Shown here: in pieces, positions 63,820 to 64,000 of the stretch | How positions within the stretch are numbered: position 1 is the first letter of the stretch | Layout of the letters: each line of letters opens with the position of its first letter | Assembly (NCBI RefSeq): GCF_000021305.1 | Contig: NC_011774.1 | Coordinates: forward strand, 76,002 to 140,001 | Length of the DNA: 64,000 nucleotides | Source: Bacillus cereus G9842 | GTDB lineage: Bacteria; Bacillota; Bacilli; Bacillales; Bacillaceae_G | Direction: 5' to 3' | Made by a program: the position numbers and the translations under genes | The notes under the pieces: generated by a model | Told to the model about the DNA's origin: nothing | Seen by the model: only the letters and a program-made list of their open reading frames with translations | Databases searched by the model: none

Positions 63820-63913
63820 TTTATTTATATTTTCTTTTTATCATATACATCAGTACCACTAAATTCTTGTTGAATTACTTATTACTTTAATATTATGATT
63901 TTTATTTTGTTCA

Positions 63914-63927
63914 TTTTAGGCATTACA
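63914..63927. promoter_or_regulatory. Half-site of the operator palindrome, site J
   Basis: GGCATTACA within 63914-63927 matches the right half of the recurrent palindrome, as in sites D and H; the left half is degenerate. Confidence 0.25.
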
Positions 63928-64000
63928 ATTTAATTACCGATGAATAGAAGTAAATGTTTTTGATACAAATATAATTTATCTCCCCTACTCATATTATTTA

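Overview
The window is AT-rich DNA with Bacillus-type signals: AAAGGAGG ribosome sites 6-10 bases before most starts, TTGNNN-17-TATAAT promoters, and a RemA-like and a DnaE-like protein. It reads as part of a large myophage-like genome that also carries a plasmid replicon, so a phage-plasmid (or a plasmid descended from one) of the Bacillus cereus/thuringiensis group. The layout (very large virion proteins, its own DnaE-type polymerase) recalls the B. thuringiensis phage 0305phi8-36 lineage. That comparison is from memory; no search was run.

Layout. (1) 1-27.6 kb, plus strand: a virion module of giant, beta-rich tail/baseplate/fibre-type proteins (up to about 2,390 aa). Discoidin-like, concanavalin/thrombospondin-like, PA14, Ig-like and vWA-like modules recur in it. 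It ends with a coiled-coil, single-membrane-anchor XhlA-like protein and a terminator. (2) 27.6-34 kb: a replication module with an archaeo-eukaryotic-type primase, a DnaB-like helicase and several unknowns. (3) 34.1-36.8 kb: an unknown protein, a holin, a small zinc-ribbon-like protein and a cytoplasmic subtilisin. (4) 36.8-45.2 kb: a sigma-like factor, a RemA-family regulator, a DnaE polymerase, a dUTPase broken by a stop and a frameshift, and a three-domain endolysin. Stretches of decayed coding sequence lie between them. (5) 45.3-49.6 kb: small membrane and unknown genes, a Rep protein preceded by a probable divergent small RNA, an eight-copy iteron origin with DnaA-box-like sites, and two small genes behind a consensus promoter. 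(6) 49.6-51.3 kb: mostly empty, except for a strong promoter-three-hairpin-terminator unit that looks like an undescribed noncoding RNA. (7) 51.3-64 kb, minus strand: small unknown genes, winged-helix and MerR-like DNA-binding proteins, an unusual SSB and further hypothetical genes.

How it works together. The element encodes much of its own replisome (primase, helicase, DnaE, SSB) and a plasmid-type Rep/origin. It also has tail genes, a lysis set (holin, endolysin, XhlA-like) and its own sigma-like factor. The most notable feature is a palindrome, TGTAATGCATTACA. Exact or near copies lie at promoters ahead of the replication module, the sigma factor, the RemA/DnaE region, the dUTPase, the SSB cluster and the tail gene at 13.3 kb. 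A single element-encoded regulator binding these dispersed operators could run the lysogenic/plasmid versus lytic choice. Several genes carry stops or frameshifts, so part of the element may be decaying or the assembly may contain indels.
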